Below are positions 41,356-49,828 of a stretch of DNA of 64,000 bases, piece by piece. Under the pieces are notes generated by a model. The model was not told where the DNA came from and ran no database searches. It saw only the letters and a list, made by a program, of their open reading frames with translations. This stretch comes from Cysteiniphilum sp. JM-1 (GTDB lineage Bacteria > Pseudomonadota > Gammaproteobacteria > Francisellales > Francisellaceae): positions 1-64,000 of the forward strand of contig NZ_VXKS01000010.1 in the NCBI RefSeq assembly GCF_008711525.1, in the 5' to 3' direction. The position numbers and the translations under genes were made by a program. Within the stretch, counting starts at the first letter, position 1; every line of letters begins with the position of its first letter.

Positions 41356-43419
41356 ATGCGTCAATTAAATCCACAGCAACAACAAGCGGTTGAATATATC
41401 AGTGGTCCACTCTTAGTACTTGCGGGTGCCGGAAGTGGTAAAACCAGTGTGATTACTGAGAAAATTGCCTACTTAATCCAAAAATGTCATTACAAGGCAC
41501 ATAGTATCTTAGCGGTGACTTTTACCAACAAAGCAGCCAAAGAGATGAAATCACGTGTGCAATCACGCCTTGAAGGTGAGAACACTAGAGGCTTGCGTAT
41601 TTCAACTTTTCATAATCTTGGGTTAACGCTATTACGTAAGCATCATGCGCTTTTAGGTTATAAAGCCAATTTCACCCTTTTTGATGAGCAAGATGCGATT
41701 ACATTGATTCATGAGGTTGCTTATAGCGCTTTTCAATCAACCAAACAGGCAGCTGCTGAATTTAAACAGCAAATTTCATTGTGGAAAAATGCACTAATGA
41801 CCCCGACTGAGATCATGCTGACAGGCAATGATCATTTAAAGCAGGCGCATGAAGTATACATTCAATATCAGAAATATCTTAAAGCCTATAATGCGGTAGA
41901 TTTTGATGATTTGATTTTCATTCCTGTGCAATTGCTAAAAAAGCATCCCGAGGTTAAAGAGTATTGGCAGCAACGCTTTCATTATGTATTAATCGATGAG
42001 TATCAAGACACCAATGAAAGCCAATACAAGTTAATGCAATTATTAGTTTCTCAGCGCCAGCAATTTACCGTGGTCGGTGATGATGATCAGTCGATTTACG
42101 CTTGGCGTGGTGCGCGTCCTGAGAATTTATCTCTCTTGCAACAAGATTATCCGAAGCTTAAAGTCGTTAAGCTTGAACAAAATTATCGCTCAAGCGGGCG
42201 TATTTTGCATGCGGCTAATACATTAATTGATAATAACCCCCACCTATTTACCAAAAAACTTTGGTCAGCTCATCACTATGGTGAGCCGATTCGTGTATTG
42301 GTAACCAAAAGTGAAGAAGATGAAGCACAACGCATTGCCAGTGAAATTATGACGCACAAAGTCAATAATAATACGCATTTTAAAGACTATGCTGTGCTTA
42401 TTCGTGGCAATCACCAATCATTTTTGATTGAACGTTATTTTCAGCTATATAAAATCCCCTATGCCATTAGTGGTGGCAGTTCATTTTTTGCTAAAACCGA
42501 GATTAAAGATGCTTTGGCTTATTTTAAATTGCTTGTGAATGATCAAGATGATTGTGCATTTTTGCGCGTGATCAATACCCCAAGACGCGAAATTGGTCCA
42601 TCGACACTTGAGAAGCTTGGTGAGTATGCAACATCGCGGCATATCTCATTATTCAATGCAATCGATGAAATGGGTTTAACACAAGTATTAAAACCTATTG
42701 CGATTGAAAAGCTTAAAGTCTTTAAACAATTTATTTATGACTATCAGCGTAAAATTAAGGATGTACACCATCTAGCAACGCATTTAATCCATATGATGGA
42801 AGCAATCAATTACCATACTTGGCTTGTTGATAATACGAATTCATTGGCGCAAGCGGAAAAACGCTATAAAAACGTACTGGATTTAATTGGTTGGATTTGT
42901 GAGAAAAAAGAAGATAGCAATGCTAGCGATATAGCTGATGTAGACGAAACAACAGAAATAGAAAATGTAGAAAACCAGTCCGTAGAGATAAATTTCGCAG
43001 ACACGATCAATCGGATGTTGTTATTAGACATTATCGATCGTGAACAAGAACAAAAAGAGGATGAAAAAGTCCAAATCCTCACAGTCCATGCCTCAAAAGG
43101 TTTAGAATATCCACATGTTTATGTAATGGGTGTTGAGGAAGGCTTATTACCACATCAGCAAAGCATTGATGATAATTTTGTCGAAGAGGAGCGCCGCTTG
43201 GCTTATGTTGCCATTACCCGCGCTAAGCATACCTTGACCCTAACCTTGACAAAAATGCGCAAAAAATTTGGCGAAACGATCCCTTCAAAACCCAGTCGGT
43301 TTATCGATGAACTGCCACAAGATGACCTGAGCTGGAGTGGTAAATCAGAAAGCACACAAGCTGAAAGAAAGACGCTTGCCAAGAGTAATTTAAGCTTATT
43401 AAAGGGGCGTTTTAGCTAA
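41356..43419 (+). CDS. rep: ATP-dependent DNA helicase Rep
   Basis: A 687-residue superfamily-1A helicase. Motif I is AGAGSGKTSVIT, motif Ia FTNKAAKEM, motif II IDEYQDTN, motif III VGDDDQSIYAWRGA, motif IV LEQNYRSSGRI, motif V TVHASKGLEYPHV and motif VI YVAITRAK. Rep clears proteins from forks. It carries an acidic insertion (about residues 518-545, rich in E/D/N) absent from the E. coli enzyme. It follows ygfZ by 6 bp and overlaps the 3' end of the convergent ABC gene by 8 nt. Confidence 0.93.
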   Translation: MRQLNPQQQQAVEYISGPLLVLAGAGSGKTSVITEKIAYLIQKCHYKAHSILAVTFTNKAAKEMKSRVQSRLEGENTRGLRISTFHNLGLTLLRKHHALLGYKANFTLFDEQDAITLIHEVAYSAFQSTKQAAAEFKQQISLWKNALMTPTEIMLTGNDHLKQAHEVYIQYQKYLKAYNAVDFDDLIFIPVQLLKKHPEVKEYWQQRFHYVLIDEYQDTNESQYKLMQLLVSQRQQFTVVGDDDQSIYAWRGARPENLSLLQQDYPKLKVVKLEQNYRSSGRILHAANTLIDNNPHLFTKKLWSAHHYGEPIRVLVTKSEEDEAQRIASEIMTHKVNNNTHFKDYAVLIRGNHQSFLIERYFQLYKIPYAISGGSSFFAKTEIKDALAYFKLLVNDQDDCAFLRVINTPRREIGPSTLEKLGEYATSRHISLFNAIDEMGLTQVLKPIAIEKLKVFKQFIYDYQRKIKDVHHLATHLIHMMEAINYHTWLVDNTNSLAQAEKRYKNVLDLIGWICEKKEDSNASDIADVDETTEIENVENQSVEINFADTINRMLLLDIIDREQEQKEDEKVQILTVHASKGLEYPHVYVMGVEEGLLPHQQSIDDNFVEEERRLAYVAITRAKHTLTLTLTKMRKKFGETIPSKPSRFIDELPQDDLSWSGKSESTQAERKTLAKSNLSLLKGRFS

Positions 43420-44179
43420 TTGTCGTAAACAAAAATGCATCCTCATAAGCTAAATATTTGGCTTTAATTTTAAATGCTTTAGAAAACTCATCATCAAGTA
43501 TTACTTTTTTTGGCTCATCCATTTTAAGCAATTTGCCGCTATCAATTAAAAGCATTTGATCACAAAATTGAGCTGCTAAATTTAAATCATGCATCACCAT
43601 AATGACACCTAGATTATGCTGTTTTAATAATTCATCTAAAACTTCAAAAACCTGCGCTTGTTGATAAAGATCTAATCCAGCGGCATGCTCATCTAGTAGC
43701 AGCCATTTCTCTTCACTATTATCACCAGCAATAATTTGTAATACGACACGTGCTAAATGAGCCCGTTGTTTTTGCCCACCTGAAAGCGTATGAAAAGGCA
43801 TGTTTTTTTGTTTAGATAAGCTTAACATTACGCATATCTGATTGATTAGATTTTCTTTACGATTGGGATTTAAGTCATGCGAATAGAGCCCCATGCTCAC
43901 AACATCATTAACAGTGTAATTAAATAAAACCTGTGTATTTTGCGCAAGATAAGCAAATCTTTGAGCTCGTTTCTTTGGGTTGAGTTTAGCTATATTTTCA
44001 CCGCCAAGCAAAACTTCCCCCATCATATTTTTTCCAGAAATCTTGGATGATATCACGTCTAATAGCGAAGTTTTGCCAGCGCCATTAACACCGATAACTG
44101 CATATTTTTTACCAGATTCAAATGATGCGCTCACATTAAAAATCCTGGCATCTATATTGATATTTCTTAATTCAAGCAT
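43412..44179 (-). CDS. orphan ABC transporter ATPase (FecE/BtuD/HmuV type)
   Basis: A 255-residue ATPase of the iron-siderophore/cobalamin/haem importer class. Walker A is GVNGAGKTSLLD, the Q-loop NTQVLFNYTVND, the signature LSGGQKQRAHLARV, Walker B WLLLDEHAAGLD and switch His VMHDLNLAAQFCD. No permease or binding protein is encoded nearby, so the partner is elsewhere. I chose ATG 44179 (MLELRN) after AAGGTGAG; a frame extends back to 44197. A putative ArsR-type operator and regulator lie upstream. Confidence 0.87.
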   Translation of the reverse strand: MLELRNINIDARIFNVSASFESGKKYAVIGVNGAGKTSLLDVISSKISGKNMMGEVLLGGENIAKLNPKKRAQRFAYLAQNTQVLFNYTVNDVVSMGLYSHDLNPNRKENLINQICVMLSLSKQKNMPFHTLSGGQKQRAHLARVVLQIIAGDNSEEKWLLLDEHAAGLDLYQQAQVFEVLDELLKQHNLGVIMVMHDLNLAAQFCDQMLLIDSGKLLKMDEPKKVILDDEFSKAFKIKAKYLAYEDAFLFTTIS

Positions 44180-44279
44180 GCGCCTCACCTTGCCCAACCA
44201 CCAAGAGCACCACTATAAAGAAAAGCCCTTAATATAGCAATAAAGCAGCACTCGCATATTCATGTGTTTATATATTTAA

Positions 44280-44307
44280 ATATTCATATATACGTATATT
44301 TGAATAT
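44280..44307. promoter_or_regulatory. 28-bp near-perfect palindrome, candidate ArsR-type operator
   Basis: The two 14-bp arms (ATATTCATATATAC and GTATATTTGAATAT) pair at 13 of 14 positions. The outer ATATTCA...TGAATAT half-sites resemble the 12-2-12 operators of SmtB/ArsR-type repressors. It lies 101 bp before the ABC ATPase start and 122 bp before the ArsR gene, between the divergent genes. A further ATATTCAT occurs at 44256-44263. Confidence 0.6.
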
Positions 44308-44428
44308 ATAGATATAAGGATATTTGCAAAAACAGGTATTTATTTATACCTCTATGCATATATTGTTTGACTGCCCTGCCCTCATCGGTAAAAATAGATG
44401 TAATTTAAGATGATGAAGGGATATTTTT

Positions 44429-44770
44429 ATGTCGATATTAAAAAACTTAGGCTCAACTTATCAAACGGAACTGTGTTTAAAGGCATTTAAAGCACTGGCT
44501 AATCCCGATAGATTTAATATTGCACTATGGTTATTAGAACCTAAAAAGAATTTTTTCTCTGAGAAAATTGATATTGAAAAGGAAGGTGTCACCATTAATA
44601 TGATTATGCAAAAATTAGACCTTTCTCAGTCTGTCACTTCACAACATATTCAACAACTTCAAGAAGCTGGCATTATTACGTGTGAACGCAAAGCGCAATT
44701 TAGAATGTGCAAATTAAATAAGACCTATACGCGCCAGATGTTTGAATCAATTGCCGATATGTTCCAGTAA
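44429..44770 (+). CDS. ArsR-family winged helix-turn-helix regulator
   Basis: A 113-residue regulator. CLKAFKALANPDRFNIALWLL is the ArsR N-terminal helix pair; the recognition region reads LDLSQSVTSQHIQQLQEAGIITCERK, matching S-x-x-S-x-H-L-x-x-L. Two cysteines (C89 region ITCERK and RMCKLNK) flank the wing and could bind a ligand, but the classical CxCxxC of ArsR/CadC is absent. AAGGGAT lies upstream. It probably represses itself and perhaps the divergent ABC gene via the 28-bp palindrome. Confidence 0.8.
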   Translation: MSILKNLGSTYQTELCLKAFKALANPDRFNIALWLLEPKKNFFSEKIDIEKEGVTINMIMQKLDLSQSVTSQHIQQLQEAGIITCERKAQFRMCKLNKTYTRQMFESIADMFQ

Positions 44771-44994
44771 CCTGCCCTTTGATTATCAACGATTAAAATT
44801 TATTTTTATCTCTCTTTATTACTGTCTTTAGTCGTCTCTTAACATTATTATTTTATTCATCTGATCTAAACAAACAGTTGTTTTTTATTTTTAGAGTGAC
44901 TGAAATTATATTGATTAAATGATGGTTACTACTCGTAAATATAGCGCTTGCTAGTTTATACTACTGCCCTACTTTTCATAAAGAGACAAGAAAA

Positions 44995-46362
44995 ATGCAA
45001 CACTTTGATTTAATTTGTATTGGTGGCGGCAGTGGCGGTATTGCTGCAGGTGTTCAAGCAGCGCGCTTCGGGAAAAAAGTGGCTATTGTTGAAGCAAAAG
45101 ACCTAGGTGGCACTTGTGTTAATCGCGGATGCGTACCTAAAAAAGCCATGTGGTATGCAGCTAACCTTGCTTCTCGCTTAAAACACGACTATCAAGGCTA
45201 TGGCTTTGATCTAGATGTTAAAGGCTTTGATTGGCAAATACTTAAAAACAAACGTGAGACTTATATTTCGAATATTCATCAGTTTTATAACAAGCTATTT
45301 GACACCCAGAAAATTACCCACTTTAAAGGATGGGGAAAATTCAAAAATAGCAATACTATCATCATTGATAATGAAAATGGAGGCACCGAAATAACTGCTG
45401 ATTATATCTATGTGTGCCCAGGTGCTTACCCTTTGATTCCAAAGAATATTCCAGGCGCTGAACATGGCATTACCTCGGATGATTTTTTTGAACTTGACAC
45501 ACAACCGCAAAAAGCCGTTATCGTCGGTGGTGGATATATTGGTGTTGAGATTGCCGGTGTTTTTCATGAACTAGGTACAGAAACTCATCTTCTGATTCGT
45601 CGTGATAAACCACTTAAAGAATTCGATGAGATGTTAAGTGATGAGCTTCTTAACAGCATGCAAATGTTAAATCTAGATGTAAGAACTCATACCAATATTA
45701 TCCAGGTAATTAAAAAGTCCAATGGTTTACTGGATATTCATTTAAATAATGATGATGTGCTTTATGATGTTGATTGTCTTGTTTGGGCAACAGGACGTGC
45801 CCCACTTACGGCTAATTTAGGATTGGAAAATACAAATGTTAAACTCAATGACAATGGCACTATTATCGTTGATGAGTACCAAACAACAACAGTTTCTCAT
45901 ATTTTCGCCATTGGTGATGCAACAGGAGCTGCACAACTAACCCCGGTTGCAATCGCTGCAGGCAGACGTTTATCCAGACGTTTATTTAATGGTGAAAGCA
46001 AACTTAAATTGGACGCACATTTGATTCCTACAGTTGTTTTTTCACATCCAGCAATTGGCACAGTGGGGTTATCTGAAAAAGATGCCAATAATCAGTATGG
46101 CAAAGATAATGTCAAAGTCTATCAAAGTAAATTCACCCCGCTTTTTGCTGCGATCTCGGGCTTTAGATTGCCTACCGTGATGAAGCTTATTGTTGCAGGC
46201 GCTGATGAAAAAGTGGTAGGTTGTCACTTGATTGGTTTAGATGCCGATGAAATATTACAGGGCTTTGCCGTTGCCATCCAAATGGGTGCCACAAAACAAG
46301 ACCTTGATAACACCATTGCCATTCATCCAACCAGTGCTGAAGAGCTGGTTACCATGCGCTAA
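44995..46362 (+). CDS. gor: glutathione-disulfide reductase
   Basis: A 455-residue flavoprotein disulfide reductase. The FAD site is [19 protein letters not shown]; the redox pair is C41 and C46 in [19 protein letters not shown]; the NADPH site is [14 protein letters not shown]; the C-terminal catalytic HP is in [15 protein letters not shown]. The CVPKKAMW extension favours glutathione reductase over lipoamide dehydrogenase. It reduces GSSG with NADPH. Followed by hslR after 32 bp. Confidence 0.94.
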   Translation: MQHFDLICIGGGSGGIAAGVQAARFGKKVAIVEAKDLGGTCVNRGCVPKKAMWYAANLASRLKHDYQGYGFDLDVKGFDWQILKNKRETYISNIHQFYNKLFDTQKITHFKGWGKFKNSNTIIIDNENGGTEITADYIYVCPGAYPLIPKNIPGAEHGITSDDFFELDTQPQKAVIVGGGYIGVEIAGVFHELGTETHLLIRRDKPLKEFDEMLSDELLNSMQMLNLDVRTHTNIIQVIKKSNGLLDIHLNNDDVLYDVDCLVWATGRAPLTANLGLENTNVKLNDNGTIIVDEYQTTTVSHIFAIGDATGAAQLTPVAIAAGRRLSRRLFNGESKLKLDAHLIPTVVFSHPAIGTVGLSEKDANNQYGKDNVKVYQSKFTPLFAAISGFRLPTVMKLIVAGADEKVVGCHLIGLDADEILQGFAVAIQMGATKQDLDNTIAIHPTSAEELVTMR

Positions 46363-46394
46363 TATTACTAAGCTAATTTCTACAAGGATAAAAT

Positions 46395-46787
46395 ATGGCA
46401 GATGATGTTCGTTTAGACAAATGGTTATGGGCGGCACGTTTTTTCAAAACGCGCCAATTAGCCAAGGATGCTATTGAAGGTGGCAAAGTGCATTACAATG
46501 GCGCGCGCTCCAAAGTCAGTAAAAAAGTTGAGATTGGTGCGATACTCACCATTCGTCAAGGCTATGCTGAGAAAGTTGTAACAGTCATCGGCTTATCTGA
46601 TACGCGAGGGGCGGCAAGTATTGCGCAAACACTTTACAATGAAACTACTGATAGCATTGAGAAACGCGAGCATGAAACAATGCTTAGGAAATTAAACAAA
46701 GCTACTCTACCCAATCCAACGAAACCAAATAAAAAAGAACGTCGCCAAATTATGTCTTTTAAGCATCAGCAAGATAGTGGTGATTGA
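46395..46787 (+). CDS. hslR: heat shock protein 15 (S4-domain ribosome recycling factor)
   Basis: A 130-residue S4-domain RNA-binding protein. VRLDKWLWAARFFKTRQLAKDAIEGGKVHYNGARSK is the S4/Hsp15 signature, followed by a basic C-terminus. Hsp15 rescues stalled 50S subunits carrying peptidyl-tRNA. AAGGAT precedes the ATG. It overlaps the convergent cutC by 22 nt. Confidence 0.92.
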   Translation: MADDVRLDKWLWAARFFKTRQLAKDAIEGGKVHYNGARSKVSKKVEIGAILTIRQGYAEKVVTVIGLSDTRGAASIAQTLYNETTDSIEKREHETMLRKLNKATLPNPTKPNKKERRQIMSFKHQQDSGD

Positions 46788-47509
46788 TATTGACAAGCTA
46801 TAGCTGCAATATTTTCTTTAACAATATCCTCATTGGTTACGTTATAACTTAATGAGCTTTTGCTAAAAACACTTTCACCCTTCACATTACTTTTGCTACT
46901 TGCAGCTGAGAAATGCACGGCATCAACGCCAACTTTTTTAAAATATGGAATATTACCTTTATTAACACCACCACCTGCCATAATCTCGATTTGACCATGA
47001 TATTTTTGCACCACTTTGGCAATGTCGTCTAGCCCCATAAATGCTTTACTTTGACCACCAGATGTTAAAATGCGATCAATACCCAGATCGACACATATCT
47101 GCACACTGGCAAGATAATCAGGCACCATGTCAATCGCACGGTGAAAAGTAACTTCCAATTGATAAGACCTAGCAAGATCTGTTAAATATTTAGTTGCCGC
47201 GATATTAATATGACTGTTTGCATCAAGCGCACCGATAACAACACCATCGGCACCTGATTCATGCATAAGTTTTATCTCTTGAGCCATCATCTTAATTTCA
47301 GCCTCGTTATAGCATAAATCCCCTGCGCGCGGGCGAATCATTGTATGACGACGAGCTACTGATTTCTCTTTAGCATATTGCACTAAATAAGGCGCGGGCG
47401 TTAAGCCATCTAAACTCAGAGCACTACAAATCTCCAAACGAGTTATCTCGGGAAACTTTGCTACGACATCAACGGATTCAATATTATCCAGACAAATTTC
47501 AATATTCAT
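46766..47509 (-). CDS. cutC: CutC-family copper homeostasis / TIM-barrel protein
   Basis: A 247-residue TIM barrel. Family marks are IEICLDNIESV, LEICSALSLDGLTPAPYL, MIRPRAGDLCYNEAEI, DGVVIGALDANSHI, TFHRAIDM, ILTSGGQSKAF and IMAGGGVNKGNI. CutC was named for copper tolerance, but its enzymatic role is unsettled. It is the last gene in a minus-strand run after speB (39 bp gap). It is separate from the copA module at 6.4-9.2 kb. Confidence 0.93.
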   Translation of the reverse strand: MNIEICLDNIESVDVVAKFPEITRLEICSALSLDGLTPAPYLVQYAKEKSVARRHTMIRPRAGDLCYNEAEIKMMAQEIKLMHESGADGVVIGALDANSHINIAATKYLTDLARSYQLEVTFHRAIDMVPDYLASVQICVDLGIDRILTSGGQSKAFMGLDDIAKVVQKYHGQIEIMAGGGVNKGNIPYFKKVGVDAVHFSAASSKSNVKGESVFSKSSLSYNVTNEDIVKENIAAIACQYQSPLSC

Positions 47510-47548
47510 GTTTAATTGCTCTCCCCCACTTTTTGCTTTTACTACCTA

Positions 47549-48520
47549 TTATTGGCTTTCTTGATTAGCTATTTTCTTTTTATCATGTGCTAAAAGACAA
47601 ATCATGTCACAAGCGACATGTGCCGCAGCAATCGCCGTAATTTCAGCATGATCATAGGCAGGGGCAACTTCAACCACATCAGCACCAATCAAATTTAAAC
47701 CCGTTAATCCACGCAAAATAGCTAAGCCTTGCGCTGAGCTTAAGCCCCCTGATACAGGGGTGCCTGTGCCTGGTGCAAAAGCCGGATCCAAACAATCAAT
47801 ATCAAAAGTAATATACGTTGGTCTATCACCGACAATCTGCTTTAAACGCTCGATAACTGTTTTAACGCCATGCTCATGAACAAAAGGCGCATCCAGTACA
47901 TTCATTCCCATAAAGTCTTGATTCCATGTGCGAATGCCTATTTGTGCCGAATGTTTAGGATCAACAATGCCATTTTTAATTGCTTTATAAAACATTGTGC
48001 CATGATTCAAGGAATCTTCATCATCATCGCGCCACGTATCACAATGTGCATCAAAATGGATCACTGATAAACCTTTGCCGTATTTTTCAGCCATCGCCTT
48101 TAAAATAGGATAGGTAATATAATGATCGCCACCAAAGGTCAATGGAAAGACGTTGTGATCAAGTAAGTTTCTGATATGCGCTTGGATAGCATGAGGTGTC
48201 GTCATTGGATTATGTGGATCCAAAAAGCAATCACCATAATCAATCACAGCCAACTCATCAAAAGGATTAAAACCCCATGGAAATGTAGTAAGCTCCGCAA
48301 GTTGTACTGATGCTGCGCGTATCGCTCTTGGTCCTAAGCGTGCACCTGAGCGATAGGTAACTGCCAAATCAAAAGGCACACCACTGACAGCAACATCAAC
48401 ATTTGTCAAATCTTTGGTGTAGTTGCGACGCATAAAACTCGTTACCCCACCATAAGTCATCTCAAATTGCGATCCTTTTAGCGCTTTACGCGCAATGGCT
48501 GCATCAACTAATTCACTCAT
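47549..48520 (-). CDS. speB: agmatinase
   Basis: A 323-residue arginase-family ureohydrolase that turns agmatine into putrescine and urea. The binuclear Mn site is formed by GGDHYITYP, HFDAHCDTW and TFDIDCLDPAFAPGTGTPV; the H-G-T-x-F pattern (NHGTMFYKA) favours agmatinase over arginase. No speA is seen here. It is preceded by the zeta-like kinase gene after 15 bp. Confidence 0.92.
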   Translation of the reverse strand: MSELVDAAIARKALKGSQFEMTYGGVTSFMRRNYTKDLTNVDVAVSGVPFDLAVTYRSGARLGPRAIRAASVQLAELTTFPWGFNPFDELAVIDYGDCFLDPHNPMTTPHAIQAHIRNLLDHNVFPLTFGGDHYITYPILKAMAEKYGKGLSVIHFDAHCDTWRDDDEDSLNHGTMFYKAIKNGIVDPKHSAQIGIRTWNQDFMGMNVLDAPFVHEHGVKTVIERLKQIVGDRPTYITFDIDCLDPAFAPGTGTPVSGGLSSAQGLAILRGLTGLNLIGADVVEVAPAYDHAEITAIAAAHVACDMICLLAHDKKKIANQESQ

Positions 48521-48535
48521 TTATGCTCTTTCCTT

Positions 48536-49162
48536 TTATTGATTAATTTGTCTATAAATACCATTAGCCCAAGGCAATATTTTCTCATATTGAACCGCTT
48601 GATCTTGATAACGTGAGAACTGCAAACGATAATAATCCAAGCTGTTATCAATCACATGTAACTCATCAAACAAATGATGATGATTGATGAGATTAGCGAC
48701 TGATTCATCATAGCGTTTAAGGATAAGCTCAGTAGCAATATCATGCCCTCCCTTTTTCACTCGATGGGCAACACGCTCGATATTTAACTCAACAGATTCC
48801 AAGCCCATAAAATAGCATATGGTACGATAACCTTGCTGTTTAGCACGCATGATACGATTTAAAATACTCTTACCTGAAAATGTGCTCTCCATACAAGTAT
48901 TTAAGCTATTATCAAGTGCAGTTTTATATAAAGTAATCGCTTGCTTTGATGCAAAGATCAATGGATTATCTTTATTTTTTAACATCGCAATACGATTAAG
49001 TGCATCAGGATCAATATTCGTTTGGATATTTGATAAATCCAAATAAGCACGTAATGAGCTTTTGCCCGAACCGTTGGCACCCAACAAAAAAATGGCAATA
49101 GGTGCATTATCAGCATTGACCTGAATGGATTGCATTACAAAATGGTTAATCGTTGTATTCAT
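48536..49162 (-). CDS. zeta-toxin-like P-loop kinase (COG4185 type)
   Basis: A 208-residue P-loop protein. Walker A is LLGANGSGKSSLR; NIDPDALNR, ESTFSGKSILNRI and the HRVKKGGHDI stretch match the small predicted ATPases of COG4185, which are related to zeta toxins (UDP-sugar kinases). The substrate is unknown. No antitoxin-sized gene adjoins it; instead an O-methyltransferase gene precedes it by 21 bp and speB follows, so a toxin role is not supported by context. Confidence 0.75.
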   Translation of the reverse strand: MNTTINHFVMQSIQVNADNAPIAIFLLGANGSGKSSLRAYLDLSNIQTNIDPDALNRIAMLKNKDNPLIFASKQAITLYKTALDNSLNTCMESTFSGKSILNRIMRAKQQGYRTICYFMGLESVELNIERVAHRVKKGGHDIATELILKRYDESVANLINHHHLFDELHVIDNSLDYYRLQFSRYQDQAVQYEKILPWANGIYRQINQ

Positions 49163-49183
49163 CGCATGTACTTTTTTAATTTC

Positions 49184-49828
49184 TTATTTTTTAATGACTA
49201 GATGTAATCCGTGTCTGATTGGCAATATTAAATTATCCACTTGAGGATGACTACAAATATATTGATTAAAATCATCTAATGCCTTGGCGCGCTTATCCAC
49301 AGGATCAAGCACTTCACCTCGCCATAACACATCATCAACAATGATCATGCCCTTTGCACTTAACTTCGGCAGTAGCAAATCGAAATAGCGCCGTGTTTGC
49401 ATTTTATCCGCATCAATAAAAGCAAAATCAATATCATCAGGAAGCTTGATTATCGCATCAACAGCCTCTTGAATAAGCATTTTAACTTTATAACCAACGC
49501 TGCTTTCCTCAATATACTTACACGCTAACTCATGTCCAGATTGATGTGTGCGATCAATCGTATATATTAAAGCATCATCAGCAGTTGCTTCCGCCATAGC
49601 TAGTGCAGACAACCCACTAAAGGTACCCAAATCAACGCATATTTTTGGATTTTGCATTTTGATAAAGAATTGCAAAAGCTTAGTGACAATCGTTTCTGAT
49701 AACATCTGTGCACCATGTACTGAGCGTTCAGTGTCAGCTTTTAAGTCTTGTAAAAGTGGAGAGTTTGGCTTGGTATGGTCAAGACAATACTGCCAAATAG
49801 TTTGTTCTGTAAATTGGTTTTGTTTCAT
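49184..49828 (-). CDS. SAM-dependent O-methyltransferase (family 3)
   Basis: A 214-residue Class I methyltransferase of the caffeoyl-CoA/catechol O-methyltransferase group. The SAM motif is VDLGTFSGLSALAMAEA; FIDADKMQTRRYFDLLLP holds the metal-binding acids, and MIIVDDVLWRGEVLDP is the final family mark. It probably methylates a catechol-like hydroxyl; the substrate is unknown. Its start overlaps the AlbA_2 gene by 4 nt (ATGA), so it is translationally coupled to it. Confidence 0.87.
   Translation of the reverse strand: MKQNQFTEQTIWQYCLDHTKPNSPLLQDLKADTERSVHGAQMLSETIVTKLLQFFIKMQNPKICVDLGTFSGLSALAMAEATADDALIYTIDRTHQSGHELACKYIEESSVGYKVKMLIQEAVDAIIKLPDDIDFAFIDADKMQTRRYFDLLLPKLSAKGMIIVDDVLWRGEVLDPVDKRAKALDDFNQYICSHPQVDNLILPIRHGLHLVIKK

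Noticed and set aside
48536-49162. Classical epsilon/zeta toxin-antitoxin module
   Set aside because: No small antitoxin gene adjoins; both neighbours are metabolic genes.
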